A stretch of DNA of 64,000 nucleotides, taken from contig CM065325.1 in NCBI GenBank assembly GCA_033032175.1, forward strand, positions 15,714,930 through 15,778,929, given 5' to 3'. This DNA is from Saturnia japonica. Lineage: Eukaryota > Arthropoda > Insecta > Lepidoptera > Saturniidae. Under the pieces are notes generated by a model. It was not told where the DNA came from, searched no databases, and saw only the letters and a program-made list of their open reading frames with translations. Position numbers and translations under genes: made by a program. Below, one piece after another: positions 21,161-31,095 of the stretch; the first letter of the stretch is position 1; each line of letters opens with the position of its first letter.

Positions 21161-22969
21161 TATAAATAATGTCACCCAATAAATTTGAATTTAGTAAGAT
21201 TACGCTTTCTTCTCCTCCTCTCTTCTTGCTAAACGGAGCTGGCTTTCTAAATCAAGAAGCGCCATTTGCATTAGATTTTCATTTGACAGGCCGAGACGCT
21301 TAATGCCCTTTTAAATATTTGTTATCGAAGTACTCTGCGTCTTTGAAACTCATTTTCTCTTTCGTTTGCCATGGAATGGCAATTCCTCACAATATGGTCA
21401 AGGATCACTGGGATTCCGTGTTCATGCCATCTCGGATATATTTTCAGTAATAAATTTAGTGTTATGTAGTCCATCAAGTGTTCAGGGATTAACATTTAGG
21501 CTGGAAAACTTCTCATCTGAACCTTCGATGTAGTATGAAATCTGACACAAAAATGGCCTGCAATTTGTAGGGATAGTTATTTTCCAAACTTTACAATAAG
21601 ATAAATAAACTGACCACTGACGGAAGAAGCTCCAAAATTCACCGGCAACAGTCAGGGATAGGTGGGAAAAGGTCGAGTCAGTCGTTTGCTGGCTTCTCAC
21701 ACCAATTTGTCTCGTGGCAAGATTACAAGTTTACACAATATAACAAACGGCCGCAATAGGGAGATTATCCATTGCCTCTCACAGTTCAAACAAAATATTA
21801 CAAAAGGTTTTTTTTCTTCAAGTTATCAAACGGAGGTAGGCGTAACTCAAACCGGCATATTGACCTTCAAGACAATCACGATTGGCCATAATATAGGGAA
21901 ACTATATTTCGTCTCATTGCCCAGCAAACAGCATTCAATCAACTTCCAATAATTAACAAGGCAATGTACTTTTTATATCGATCTGATCAAAAAACCTAAT
22001 TTCTCAAAACAATACAAAGCAGCGTGGCGTACGCGTGAAGCAAGAACGGAAAGGTGACAGACAGCTCACAGCTAACTGCGCGATAAACGCCAAGTTACCT
22101 GGATAGAGAAAACTAAAGGCAACTTGTGTTGCCAAGCCGTGGTTCCGAACATTTAGTAAGATTAAACGAAATTTCATAAATTCATTGACTTAAGCAGAAG
22201 TTTAAACTAACAAACATCGCAATCAATATTGTTCCACGATATTACTATAAAATGAACAACTAACCCTTAACGCTCTCATAATATTATTCCGATATGAAAA
22301 TAACTAGTTAGGAACAAAGTTCTCTCTCGACAACAAGCTTAACGTAAACTTAAATACGTGTTCAGAACAGTTTTATAATATAATTACCTAGAACCGTTCG
22401 TTCATTATATCTGCGGGAAATGTTCGAATAAGATTTTTCTCATATAATTTTTTTTTTTTACTATTTAGGGGAAAATTTTGCAATAGTTCTTAAACTTAAA
22501 AAACACTCAAAACAACTCCTTATTACAATTTAACAGTGTTATTAATTCTTCTTTTTCTTCTCATTTTAGAACCGCAAAAACATTCGCCAGAGTCAATGTT
22601 TTGAACCTTCATAGTACTTTTTTAATATTTAAAATGAGGTCCACCAAAATGGTGGCTTTCTTATCGGAACTCATAATGTATGTTTACGGTTCATAATCTA
22701 CTTACGCAAATATCACGCAAAATGCCACCAAAATTACTTAATAGAGGGCTAGAGAACCTATATTAATGAATTTAAATAAAAACTATAAAATGGCAGCCCC
22801 AGATTCTGCCAAAATAGCTATGGAATTAATTAATAAACAAAGTAATCTAACAATCAAATAAAAAACTTAACTGATTCGCGGAAACCTGGTTACATTGCTA
22901 CGGAACTTTTCGGTTCAGCCTGGCACTGTTTAAGAATTGCAGATTTACAGTAACTAGCGATCACCCTAA
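21161..22969. other. No gene recognised; several 70-95 codon open frames of unknown nature
   Basis: 21,200-21,960 is less AT-rich, and open frames overlap on both strands (minus 21,482-21,700; plus 21,662-21,952). I recognise no domain in either. It may be a decayed transposon. 21,961-22,969 is AT-rich with nothing assigned. Confidence 0.35.
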
Positions 22970-23275
22970 GCTCAAAATTCGACCAGCGACTTTTTTATCA
23001 TAGACTATTTACTGTCAGACATTTGCAGTATTCATGAACCTAAACAATGAGTATTATCTACATCATTTGCTATCACTTTTCGTTGAGTGAAAATGTCAAT
23101 ATTTTGGGGGGTCTAAATTAAATGGCACTGGACGTTAAGTATTTGCAGTATTAACTTATTTAATATAATTATTAGTAACAGATACTATAGATAAATTTTA
23201 ACTTTCTGCACTCCTTCTCTATGTAAACATTAAACCATGCCAAATCTTCACGTATTAATATATAGATGATAACTA
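22970..23275 (-). repeat. Rpt-2 copy 2
   Basis: Reverse complement of the Rpt-2 order: CATAGACTATTTACTGTCAG, TTGCAGTATTCATGAACCTA, AATGAGTATTATCTACATCA, TTGCTATCACTTTTCGTTGA, ATTAGTAACAGATA, CTTTCTGCACTCCTTCTC, ACCATGCCAAATCTTC and ACGTATTAATATAT. Confidence 0.75.
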
Positions 23276-24240
23276 TTAATATGCGTCGCTATACAGAAAA
23301 TATCACAATAAATCCTCGATGTAACTATTATATACAAAGATTGACTTCAGAACGAAACGATCTAATTGCTGGAATTTCACCTTATATACGGTTTCTATTC
23401 AGACACGTAAAACTTAAGAATCTTCCTATCGGTTTATTCTTATTTGTATGAGATTATCACTTGCAGGATGTGTTGGTTATTTCAACATTATTATAACGTG
23501 AAGAGTTTTCTCAATAAAAATTTAGGCAATATTTCATATATTTTTTCAGTCTATATCCATTTCTTTGGCACGCTCTGTAGGCCAAACATCTCGATTAATT
23601 TTGGTATAAGCAGTATAAGATTTTAGCATAGCATATGTGTCGTTAGATTCTTCTTAACCGTGGGAGTGGCATAGGCTATATAATATTTAAGTACGACGTC
23701 TGGGAATCAAATAATTATATATTTTTTTAGTGAAGTGTTTTTGTTGCAGTCGTATTTTTTGTTTCCTTGTTAAAAATATAACTTGTTAATCTCACTATAG
23801 AGCACGGGCCATCTTATACGGGAAATAGCACAAAACAAAACACGAAACAGAACAAAAATAGTCCTAAACAAAATAACAAACAGACAAAATTTTATACAAA
23901 ATTTGGGTTTTTCATTTTACTAGTTAGCGTATCATATGATAGTATTAAGTTTTATGAATTTTGTATGTGACTGTACAGACGATTCAATTACATCTATCTA
24001 ACAAAACAGAAAACATAACTACAAAATTACCCGTTCCTATAAACCTATCTGCGCAGTATCTCGTAATCGTCTACAAATAAATTTGAAAGATGCTTCTAAG
24101 CCAAACAGCGATAAACTCTGACATAGTGCAATTATACTATAGTAGGTCACGATGTGTTGAAGCAGCGTAATATAAAACCTTTACAAATCAAAGCATGTAG
24201 TTCGAATTTAATTATTTTTTCTCGTCGTTAAGAATTATGA
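23276..24240. other. No gene recognised
   Basis: AT-rich. 23,835-23,890 is an A/C-rich stretch with repeated ACAAAACA units. Confidence 0.45.
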
Positions 24241-24475
24241 TATACAGTGGGGTACCCCTTTTGGCTTTTCGATTTGTCGTTGTCACCACCGTCGCGTCCG
24301 CGCGGTGCAAACTCGCTCGGCTCGGACTCCTCATTAACCTCGTGCTCCAGAATTGAGTACTATCAAGCCAATACGTATAGAGTGGGTGCTTATAGGTTCA
24401 GGAGCTTTGAATATACATAGCTAAACCACGTCGGCACCGACCTAAAATTATCACAAAACACAGCACAGGTGAGTC
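24241..24475 (+). other. CpG-dense patch followed by a strong splice-donor match
   Basis: 24,270-24,335 is CpG-rich (GTCGCGTCCGCGCGG, CTCGCTCGGCTCGG) in AT-rich DNA. CACAG|GTGAGT at 24,464-24,474 fits the 5' splice consensus perfectly. No ATG-initiated frame of note is present. An untranslated first exon of a host gene with a downstream intron is possible but unproven. Confidence 0.2.
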
Positions 24476-25154
24476 GGCGTGACATTTTGAATACACTTCT
24501 TTCGCTGGATATTCGCATCGTAATTTCGCTATTCGTTTCGTATCGCAGGTTGGTTCCATATTCACGTGAAATAATAATAAATTAATAAAAGGTATTAAGG
24601 GGTAAAGATATAAAGCTATATCTCTTAAGAGATTGTAAGGGATGGTTACCTAAATCTAAGTGGTGAAATATTAGTCATTAATAGGATCCGATATGTTATC
24701 GTTATGGTCGAGCTATTAATTATCAGAAATAACAATAAAACAGCATATAACCATCAGCTTCACATTACCTTATTACACAGATTAGGTGCTTCATACAAAC
24801 AGATTCACAAACTTTGCGTCTTTACAACACTGCTGTACACTTTATATCAAGGTGGCCCAATTAATTTTCAGTTATCCCTAGTGCAATAATAATCCGAAAT
24901 TGTATTATTTTTTAATGCGGGTTTACAACGCTTCTGACTTAATTAATTACTTTCTATTTCGTCTTGATTACACGGTTTTTAAAAAAGTATAACGCGAATG
25001 TATCAAAATACTCGATAGTTAAAAAAATTCAATAATCAAAAAGTTTTAAAAGGCACGACGCGAATCGGGTAACTGCTTGGAGGGCTAATTTAAATGCCTT
25101 GGTGGGTCATTTTTGGGTAGGTTACTCAGGTTGACTTAATTTAGGTTATTATCA
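24476..25154. other. No gene recognised
   Basis: AT-rich, unassigned. Confidence 0.45.
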
Positions 25155-25425
25155 TTATAGGTTTAGCTTTGAGGCTACAATCTCACACGATCTTAAGTGA
25201 CGATGTGACCTAAGATGGTAGCACACTAAGCCTAGTGGAAGACTGGCTCTCAAGTACAGCTGCCTGAACACACCTATTGGTGTTTAACTACTGATTTTCC
25301 ACTTGAGGGTGGTAGCTAGCCAGGCGGGCATTAGAAAGAGTTCTACCAACATGCTACCATTTCATCACGATGTTTTGTATCACCGAAAGCTTAGGCTCGT
25401 TTTAGGGATTGAACTAAGCCATCGT
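25155..25425 (-). repeat. SINE-1 copy, nearly complete body
   Basis: Reverse complement of SINE-1: AATCTCACACGATCTTAAGT, GCACACTAAGCCTAGTGGAA, CTGGCTCTCAAGTACAGCTG, ACACACCTATTGGTGTTT, CCACTTGAGGGTGGTAGCTA and CATCACGATGTTTTGTATCA. This copy shows head-proximal and body modules in one piece. Confidence 0.8.
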
Positions 25426-25517
25426 TGCTTCAGATTATAATTTACTATTTATTTTACTTGAATTATAACAATGTATCCTAAATGAATGAATAACTCAAGT
25501 TAATATACCGTTTGTTT
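25426..25517. other. Left flank of the copia element
   Basis: Short AT-rich flank ending TTTGTTT before the GTTAC duplication at 25,518-25,522. Confidence 0.5.
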
Positions 25518-25522
25518 GTTAC
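25518..25522. repeat. Target-site duplication of the copia element, left
   Basis: GTTAC, repeated at 30,012-30,016 directly after the right LTR. Confidence 0.93.
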
Positions 25523-25704
25523 TGTAGTAAAGAAATAAACACAAGCCGGTTAGCGCCACCTATCGTACAAATGATACATACACACTGGCATAGATACTCC
25601 TTGTTCTTGTTTGCTCGCGTTGCGTATAATAAAGTGTTACTGTTGGATTTTAATATACTTAACTATAAAACTAAAGCTTCTAGCTCTGCTGTTTTATTTC
25701 TATA
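25523..25704 (+). repeat. Left LTR of the copia element
   Basis: TGTAGTAAAG ... TTTCTATA, 182 bp. It contains AATAAAGTG, a possible polyadenylation signal. The right LTR ends TTTCTACA, so the left end has one substitution in its terminal CA. Confidence 0.95.
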
Positions 25705-25716
25705 GGTTATGGGCCT
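25705..25716 (+). promoter_or_regulatory. Primer binding site (copia type)
   Basis: GGTTATGGGCCT directly abuts the LTR. It closely resembles the site in Drosophila copia, which pairs with an internal part of initiator-methionine tRNA rather than its 3' end. The tRNA pairing is inferred from that family resemblance. Confidence 0.75.
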
Positions 25717-25873
25717 ATCTCATAATAATTAGAAACAGTATTTAGTAAAAAGTTACAAGTTTAGTTCCGAAAAGTAAAGTACCGCGTGTAATAAAAAGTG
25801 AGGTTAAGTAGCCGACTCCGGTTATTAATTTTTGCAGCGTATTTTATATAAAAACCTATCAGTTTCCGAAGCA

Positions 25874-28800
25874 ATGTCGATAAACACCGTGCATATTGAT
25901 AAACTGACCGGAAGGGACAATTACAATACGTGGAAATTCGCTGTAAAAGCCTACTTAGAGCACGAAGATTTGTGGTCGTGTGTGAATCCTGACAAACAGG
26001 AAACCATTGACGCTACCAAGGATGTAAAGGCCAAAAGCAAGATTATTCTCCTGGTTGACCCAAATAATTACCACCACATAGAACAAGCTGTGAGTGCCCG
26101 GGATGTGTGGGTCAAACTTAAGTCTGCGTTCGAAGACTCCGGATTGAGCAGGAAAGTAGCTTTATTACGTGATCTTATTAATACAAACCTAGATAGTTGT
26201 ACCGATATTGAGGATTATGTAAATAAACTAGTAACTACCGCTCATAAGCTGAGAAATATAAGCTTCAAAATTGACGATGAATGGTTGGGTACTTTAATGT
26301 TAGCAGGTTTGCCAGATCAGTACAAACCAATGATAATGGGAATAGAAAGCTCTGGTGTTGTAATAAGTGCAGATTTTATCAAAACTAAGTTGCTACAAGA
26401 AGTGAAAAAGGAATCTGATACTACTGCATTGTACACAAAGCATAGATACCCAATAAAGAAAAATTATAGTTCCCAGAATAATCAAAATAAACCCCGTGGT
26501 CCCCGTTGCTACAATTGTAATAGATATGGGCATCTGAGTAAGAACTGTTTTGCCAACAAAAAGGAAAGTTCTAGTACTAATAAAAATTATGCTGCAGTTT
26601 TTTCAGCTTGCACAGCAATGGACGATTATAATTGGTACGTGGATTCTGGTGCATCCATGCACATGACAAGAAGATCTGATTGGTTATATGAAACAAAGAC
26701 ACCTCCGATACAAAGTATAAAGGTGGCCAATAATTCTTCAGTTACCGTACAGAAGATGGGAAATTTGGATCTCAATCTCTGCTGTAGTGATGGTAAAGTA
26801 AACCAAATCCAGGTAAGAGACATTTTGTTTATACCAGGACTGAGTACTAACTTATTGTCAGTTAGCCAGTTAGTTAAAAATGGATGTCAAGTTAATTTCC
26901 ATAGTTGTGGCTGCAATATTTACAACAAAGAAAAAAGATTAGTAGCAACGGCGAGACTAACCAACAACATGTATAAATTGAATACTGTAGGAGGAGGCGC
27001 ATTTCTTACTGCCACTGATAGCATTGAGAGTTTAGATGTATGGCACCGTAGAATGGGACACCTCAATTATGTTGATGTAAAAAAGTTAGAAACTTGTACT
27101 GAAGGGATGAAAATTACAAAAAATGATAGTAAATCATGTATTCCATGTATACAAGGGAAACAAACTAGATTACCATTTAAAAATGAAGGATCAAGAGCAA
27201 CATCACTTCTTGAGGTTATTCACTCAGACCTCTGTGGCCCCATGGAATCTCCATCAATGGGAGGGGCAAAATATTTTATAACATTTATTGATGATCTTTC
27301 TAGAAAAGTGTTTGTATACTTTTTAAAGGACAAATCAAATATAACTTCAGTTTTCCATAACTTCAAATGTGAAGTGGAAAATGAGTTGAATCAAAAGATA
27401 AAAATTATCCGGACAGATAATGGCACTGAATATTGTAATAAAGTTTTTTCGAAATATCTTTCAGACTCCGGCATCAAGCATCAAACTACGACGCCTTACA
27501 CACCTGAACAGAACGGTTTGAGTGAGAGAAAGAACCGATCTCTAGTTGAACGCGCCAAGTGCATGCTCAGTGATGCAAAATTACCAAAAACCTGTTGGGC
27601 CGAGGCTGTGTCAACAGCGGCCTACATTATAAATAGATCCCCATCTCGAGTTCTTAATGACATAACACCAGAAGAAAAGTGGTCAAGAACAAAACCTAAT
27701 ATTTGTCACATGAAAATATTTGGATGTAAAGCCATGGTTCATGTACCGAAACAACAGAGACAAAAATGGGACTCAAAATCTACTGAAATGAGGTTTGTTG
27801 GCTATTGTGAAAATACAAAAGGATACAGATTATTAGACATAAAAAAAAGAATAATTTTGAAGAGTAGAGATGTTATATTTATAGAAGAAAGTCAAGAAAA
27901 CTTAAAATCAACACTTACTATGACAAAACCAAACATAGAACCAGTTTCATTAACGTTGGGTGTAAGTACACAGAGTACAGAATTAGAAGTACCAACTCCG
28001 GATGAATCTAGTTTGGAAAACAAAACATATGATCAGACACTTAACCAAGACTCTGAAAATCCTACTTCAGAAAGTAGTTTATCTTTATCTTTTTCAGATG
28101 CAAATGACTCTATTTATATACCTAGCAGTGGAGAGATAGCCGATAACAGTTCATTTGAACATGATTTTTCCAATGTTACACTAAGACCACAGAACCAGAA
28201 GCGTGTACAAAAACACAAAATGACAAAGAAATCTGATGACAAGTTATGTTATGCAAATCTGGCTATATGCAATGATCCGATGAGTTTAGAAGAAGCTTTA
28301 TCTTGCACAAATTCACAGCAATGGTTACAAGCCATGGAAGTAGAATATAAGTCATTAATTGAAAATAAAACTTGGATATTAGCTAAACTGCCACCTGGTA
28401 AGAAAGCAATACCGTGTAAATGGGTGTACAAGACTAAGAAAGATGAGAATGGAACCATAGTCAAGTACAAAGCACGATTAGTTGTGAAAGGATGTGCTCA
28501 GAAAAAAGGTATTGACTATGATGAAGTTTACTCACCTGTTATAAGATACACCTCGCTCCGTTACCTACTGGCACTAGCTACGAAATATGACATGGACATA
28601 GATCAAATGGACGCTGTTTCAGCATTCTTACAAGGCGACGTTGAAGAAGAGTTATATATGGTACAGGCACCGATGTATGAAAATGGCAATGACACAGATG
28701 TCTGTCTATTAAAAAAATCGTTATATGGACTGAAACAAGCCAGCCGTAATTGGAATAAAAAACTAGATGTTACACTCAGAGAAATAGGTCTGAATCGTTC

Positions 28801-29845
28801 AAGTATCGACCCATGTATTTATTATAAAATATCCAGTGAGAAAGATATTTTATTTTTAGCAATTTATGTTGACGATTTGATTTTATTCACAAATTCAAAA
28901 TATACAAAAAACCATGTAAAACAAAAGTTATGTGAGAAGTTCTGCATGAAAGACATGGGAGAATTAAAATACTGTATTGGACTTCATGTAACGAGAGACA
29001 GGAAAAATGGTATTATGTATATTAACCAAAAGAAATACATACAGGAAGTACTACAGAAATATGGTATGTCAGACTGTAAACCTGTCAAGACACCAATAGA
29101 TCCACTTACAAAGTTACATTCAACTGGTGAAGAAAATGCAATATTGAGAAATATTCCTTACCAAGAAGTAATTGGATGTATGTTATATTTATCTCAAGGG
29201 ACGAGACCAGATATCAGCTATGTAGTTAATTACCTAAGCAAATATAACAATAAACCAGAAATGAAACATTGGGTAACTTTAAAACGATTAATGAGATATC
29301 TACGAGGCACCGAAAACTACAGTTTGTCTTACAAACAATGTGCAGAAGAAGAAATCGTTCATGCCTATTGTGACGCCGATTGGGCTAACTCTGAAGATGA
29401 CAGAAGGTCCTGCACAGGATACACTTTTATATTTCAGGGAGGATCTATATCTTGGAGCTCAAAGCGACAACCTACTGTTGCACTGTCAACAACAGAGGCG
29501 GAATACATGTCTTTATCAGCCTGCACCCAAGAAGCACTATGGCTAAAACAACTGCAAGAACAGTTTTGGCCACATCTCAAGCATCATACTATACGTATTT
29601 ATTGCGACAATCAAAGTTGTATTAATCTTTCAGGAAACGATGTTTATAATTTCAGAACCAAGCATATAGATGTCCGGCACCATTTTATCCGGCAGAACAT
29701 ATGTAAAAAGGAGATTGAGGTACAATATGTCAACACTGGAGAGATGGTTGCTGACGTCCTCACCAAAGCGACTCCACAGATCAAGCTAGACTACTTCTCT
29801 AGAAAAATGGGCTTATGTTTAAGGGAGGATGTAGTAAAGAAATAA
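25874..29845 (+). CDS. Copia gag-pol polyprotein
   Basis: A 1,323-residue polyprotein from ATG at 25,874. The frame is open from 25,832, but the earlier start would be TTG, so I use the first ATG. It encodes capsid/nucleocapsid, protease, integrase, reverse transcriptase and RNase H for cytoplasmic particle assembly and reintegration. In order: UBN2-like gag N-terminus (DNYNTWKF); CCHC knuckle CYNCNRYGHLSKNC at about 212-225; retropepsin DSGAS at 257; integrase zinc domain (HRRMGHLN at 391, CIPCIQGKQ); integrase D452, D515 and E551 with exact D-35-E spacing; RT with KARLVVKG, DQMDAVSAFLQG and YVDD at 998-1001; RNase H D1167 (YCDADWA), E1208 (TTEAEYMS) and CDNQS, ending at RTKHIDVRHH. Length and order fit single-ORF copia elements. 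No stop or frameshift is present. The last codons overlap the polypurine tract and right LTR. Confidence 0.96.
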   Translation: MSINTVHIDKLTGRDNYNTWKFAVKAYLEHEDLWSCVNPDKQETIDATKDVKAKSKIILLVDPNNYHHIEQAVSARDVWVKLKSAFEDSGLSRKVALLRDLINTNLDSCTDIEDYVNKLVTTAHKLRNISFKIDDEWLGTLMLAGLPDQYKPMIMGIESSGVVISADFIKTKLLQEVKKESDTTALYTKHRYPIKKNYSSQNNQNKPRGPRCYNCNRYGHLSKNCFANKKESSSTNKNYAAVFSACTAMDDYNWYVDSGASMHMTRRSDWLYETKTPPIQSIKVANNSSVTVQKMGNLDLNLCCSDGKVNQIQVRDILFIPGLSTNLLSVSQLVKNGCQVNFHSCGCNIYNKEKRLVATARLTNNMYKLNTVGGGAFLTATDSIESLDVWHRRMGHLNYVDVKKLETCTEGMKITKNDSKSCIPCIQGKQTRLPFKNEGSRATSLLEVIHSDLCGPMESPSMGGAKYFITFIDDLSRKVFVYFLKDKSNITSVFHNFKCEVENELNQKIKIIRTDNGTEYCNKVFSKYLSDSGIKHQTTTPYTPEQNGLSERKNRSLVERAKCMLSDAKLPKTCWAEAVSTAAYIINRSPSRVLNDITPEEKWSRTKPNICHMKIFGCKAMVHVPKQQRQKWDSKSTEMRFVGYCENTKGYRLLDIKKRIILKSRDVIFIEESQENLKSTLTMTKPNIEPVSLTLGVSTQSTELEVPTPDESSLENKTYDQTLNQDSENPTSESSLSLSFSDANDSIYIPSSGEIADNSSFEHDFSNVTLRPQNQKRVQKHKMTKKSDDKLCYANLAICNDPMSLEEALSCTNSQQWLQAMEVEYKSLIENKTWILAKLPPGKKAIPCKWVYKTKKDENGTIVKYKARLVVKGCAQKKGIDYDEVYSPVIRYTSLRYLLALATKYDMDIDQMDAVSAFLQGDVEEELYMVQAPMYENGNDTDVCLLKKSLYGLKQASRNWNKKLDVTLREIGLNRSSIDPCIYYKISSEKDILFLAIYVDDLILFTNSKYTKNHVKQKLCEKFCMKDMGELKYCIGLHVTRDRKNGIMYINQKKYIQEVLQKYGMSDCKPVKTPIDPLTKLHSTGEENAILRNIPYQEVIGCMLYLSQGTRPDISYVVNYLSKYNNKPEMKHWVTLKRLMRYLRGTENYSLSYKQCAEEEIVHAYCDADWANSEDDRRSCTGYTFIFQGGSISWSSKRQPTVALSTTEAEYMSLSACTQEALWLKQLQEQFWPHLKHHTIRIYCDNQSCINLSGNDVYNFRTKHIDVRHHFIRQNICKKEIEVQYVNTGEMVADVLTKATPQIKLDYFSRKMGLCLREDVVKK
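29821..29829 (+). promoter_or_regulatory. Polypurine tract (copia)
   Basis: AAGGGAGGA directly before the right LTR. It is also read as codons near the end of the polyprotein. Confidence 0.85.
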
Positions 29846-30011
29846 ACACAAGCCGGTTAGCGCCACCTATCGTACAAATGATACATACACACTGGCATAG
29901 ATACTCCTTGTTCTTGTTTGCTCGCGTTGCGTATAATAAAGTGTTACTGTTGGATTTTAATATACTTAACTATAAAACTAAAGCTTCTAGCTCTGCTGTT
30001 TTATTTCTACA
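29830..30011 (+). repeat. Right LTR of the copia element
   Basis: 182 bp, TG...CA, identical to the left LTR except for the penultimate base. It is followed immediately by GTTAC. Confidence 0.95.
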
Positions 30012-30016
30012 GTTAC

Positions 30017-30339
30017 ACTGTTGCATCTGTACTACGCAGTCGTTGACCGTTTAGTGTCCATACTCGTAGACATGTAGCGCTACGAACACTAAGCGTGTAG
30101 CGCGAAGAATAATGAAATAGAATCGAATAGTAACACAATTTTTTTACTAAAACTAAGTTATGGAATATTCTTCGCACCTCTATTGGCCTAGCCAAGTTAC
30201 CTTTGCAATCGATAAGGCTAACAGAAAACGAAAAAAAATACAGGTAAATCATGCGGTCGATATGTCAATTCCGATTTTTTTTTTGTTCTCTGTTAGCTTT
30301 AACGATTTTATAAAGGTAGATTGATGCTCTGGGTAGATT
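30017..30339. other. No gene recognised
   Basis: Right flank of the copia insertion. Open frames here have no recognisable similarity. A run of T residues lies near 30,276. Confidence 0.4.
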
Positions 30340-30560
30340 GCAACTACGGGATGCCTCCATTGCCAATTATACAGACTTCATTAAGTACTTACATAGAAGT
30401 ATGGCACAGAGAAATCTCTTATCCTCTTTAGACATCTCCCTCTACTTGGGGCAGTCTTAGTGGTAAAATTCCTCTACTTTACAGTAACCTTCAGCTAGAT
30501 AACCTTGCGTTGTGTTTCTGTGGATTTCCAGAGGTCCTGGATGAAGGTAAAAGGATACCT
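30340..30560 (-). repeat. LINE 3'-end-like fragment
   Basis: Shares ordered blocks with 14,450-14,690 (CTCTACTTGGGGCAGTC, AATTCCTCTACTTTACAG, GATAACCTTGCGTTGTG). On the minus strand both read as a glycine- and valine-containing segment of unknown identity. I infer a LINE tail from the company these blocks keep. Confidence 0.5.
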
Positions 30561-30776
30561 CTGGTGTTGTTTGATACCTTAGTTTTATTACATATGTTGA
30601 AGTAAACGAGCTATCTATGATCACAACAACACAAATTCCGCTTAATAACATTGTATCTAGTCAAAACATGTTTGTAACGTGTCGTCGCTCGAAGGCAGTC
30701 TAAAAACAAATGTTTTAAATCTACCGCTACATACAACTTCACGTTCGCGCTTGCGCTATATAAACGGAGGAACGGC

Positions 30777-30882
30777 GTGATGCCACACAGTCCCAAGTTC
30801 GGTGAAGCTGTAAAAGCCGCAGCGGCTTCAGAGCCCCTAAAACTAACAGTATAGTCAGATCTAAAAAAAGTGATGCCACACA
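30777..30882 (+). mobile_element. 80-bp retroposed Jockey-like 3' UTR with 13-bp target duplication
   Basis: GTGATGCCACACA occurs at 30,777-30,789 and 30,870-30,882. Between them, 30,790-30,869 is the last 80 bases of the Jockey-like LINE 3' UTR (GGTGAAGCTGTAAAAGCCGC, GCGGCTTCAG, CTAACAGTATAGTCAGATCT) with an A7 tail. This is an extremely 5'-truncated LINE insertion with both ends defined. Confidence 0.85.
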
Positions 30883-30969
30883 CTGCTTTAGAGAACGTCG
30901 TACAATGCGGATGCCTTGGGTGTTCGTATTATTGGGATCAGTCTTTTAAAATAAACCTGTCGTAATGGT

Positions 30970-31095
30970 TCAAGGGCCGCCCTAGTTGACGTGAGGACCT
31001 AGTTGAAGCTTCGCCTTAGATCATATGCCGCCCTAGATCAGGGATCGCCCTGGTCTGTCCGCCGCCCTAATACAAAAGATCGCGCTAAAGGGCGT
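30970..31095. repeat. Degenerate CGCCCTA repeat
   Basis: CGCCCTA or one-base variants recur about five times between 30,978 and 31,068 at irregular 16-34 base spacing. Similar GCCGCCCTAGAT strings are familiar from lepidopteran repeat tails. Origin unknown. Confidence 0.5.

Larger units (their letters stand above)
25523..30011 (+). mobile_element. Complete Ty1/copia LTR retrotransposon
   Basis: A 4,489-bp element with 182-bp LTRs, a 5-bp target duplication (GTTAC at 25,518-25,522 and 30,012-30,016), a copia-style primer binding site, a polypurine tract and one uninterrupted gag-pol ORF with every catalytic motif. The two LTRs differ at one position that I can find (25,703 T versus 30,010 C). 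All this points to a very recent insertion and a probably competent, autonomous element. The ORF stop lies inside the right LTR. Confidence 0.97.

Noticed and set aside
21482..21952. Overlapping open frames on both strands (72 and 96 codons)
   Set aside because: Neither has a recognisable domain. Noted only as an unclassified, less AT-rich stretch.
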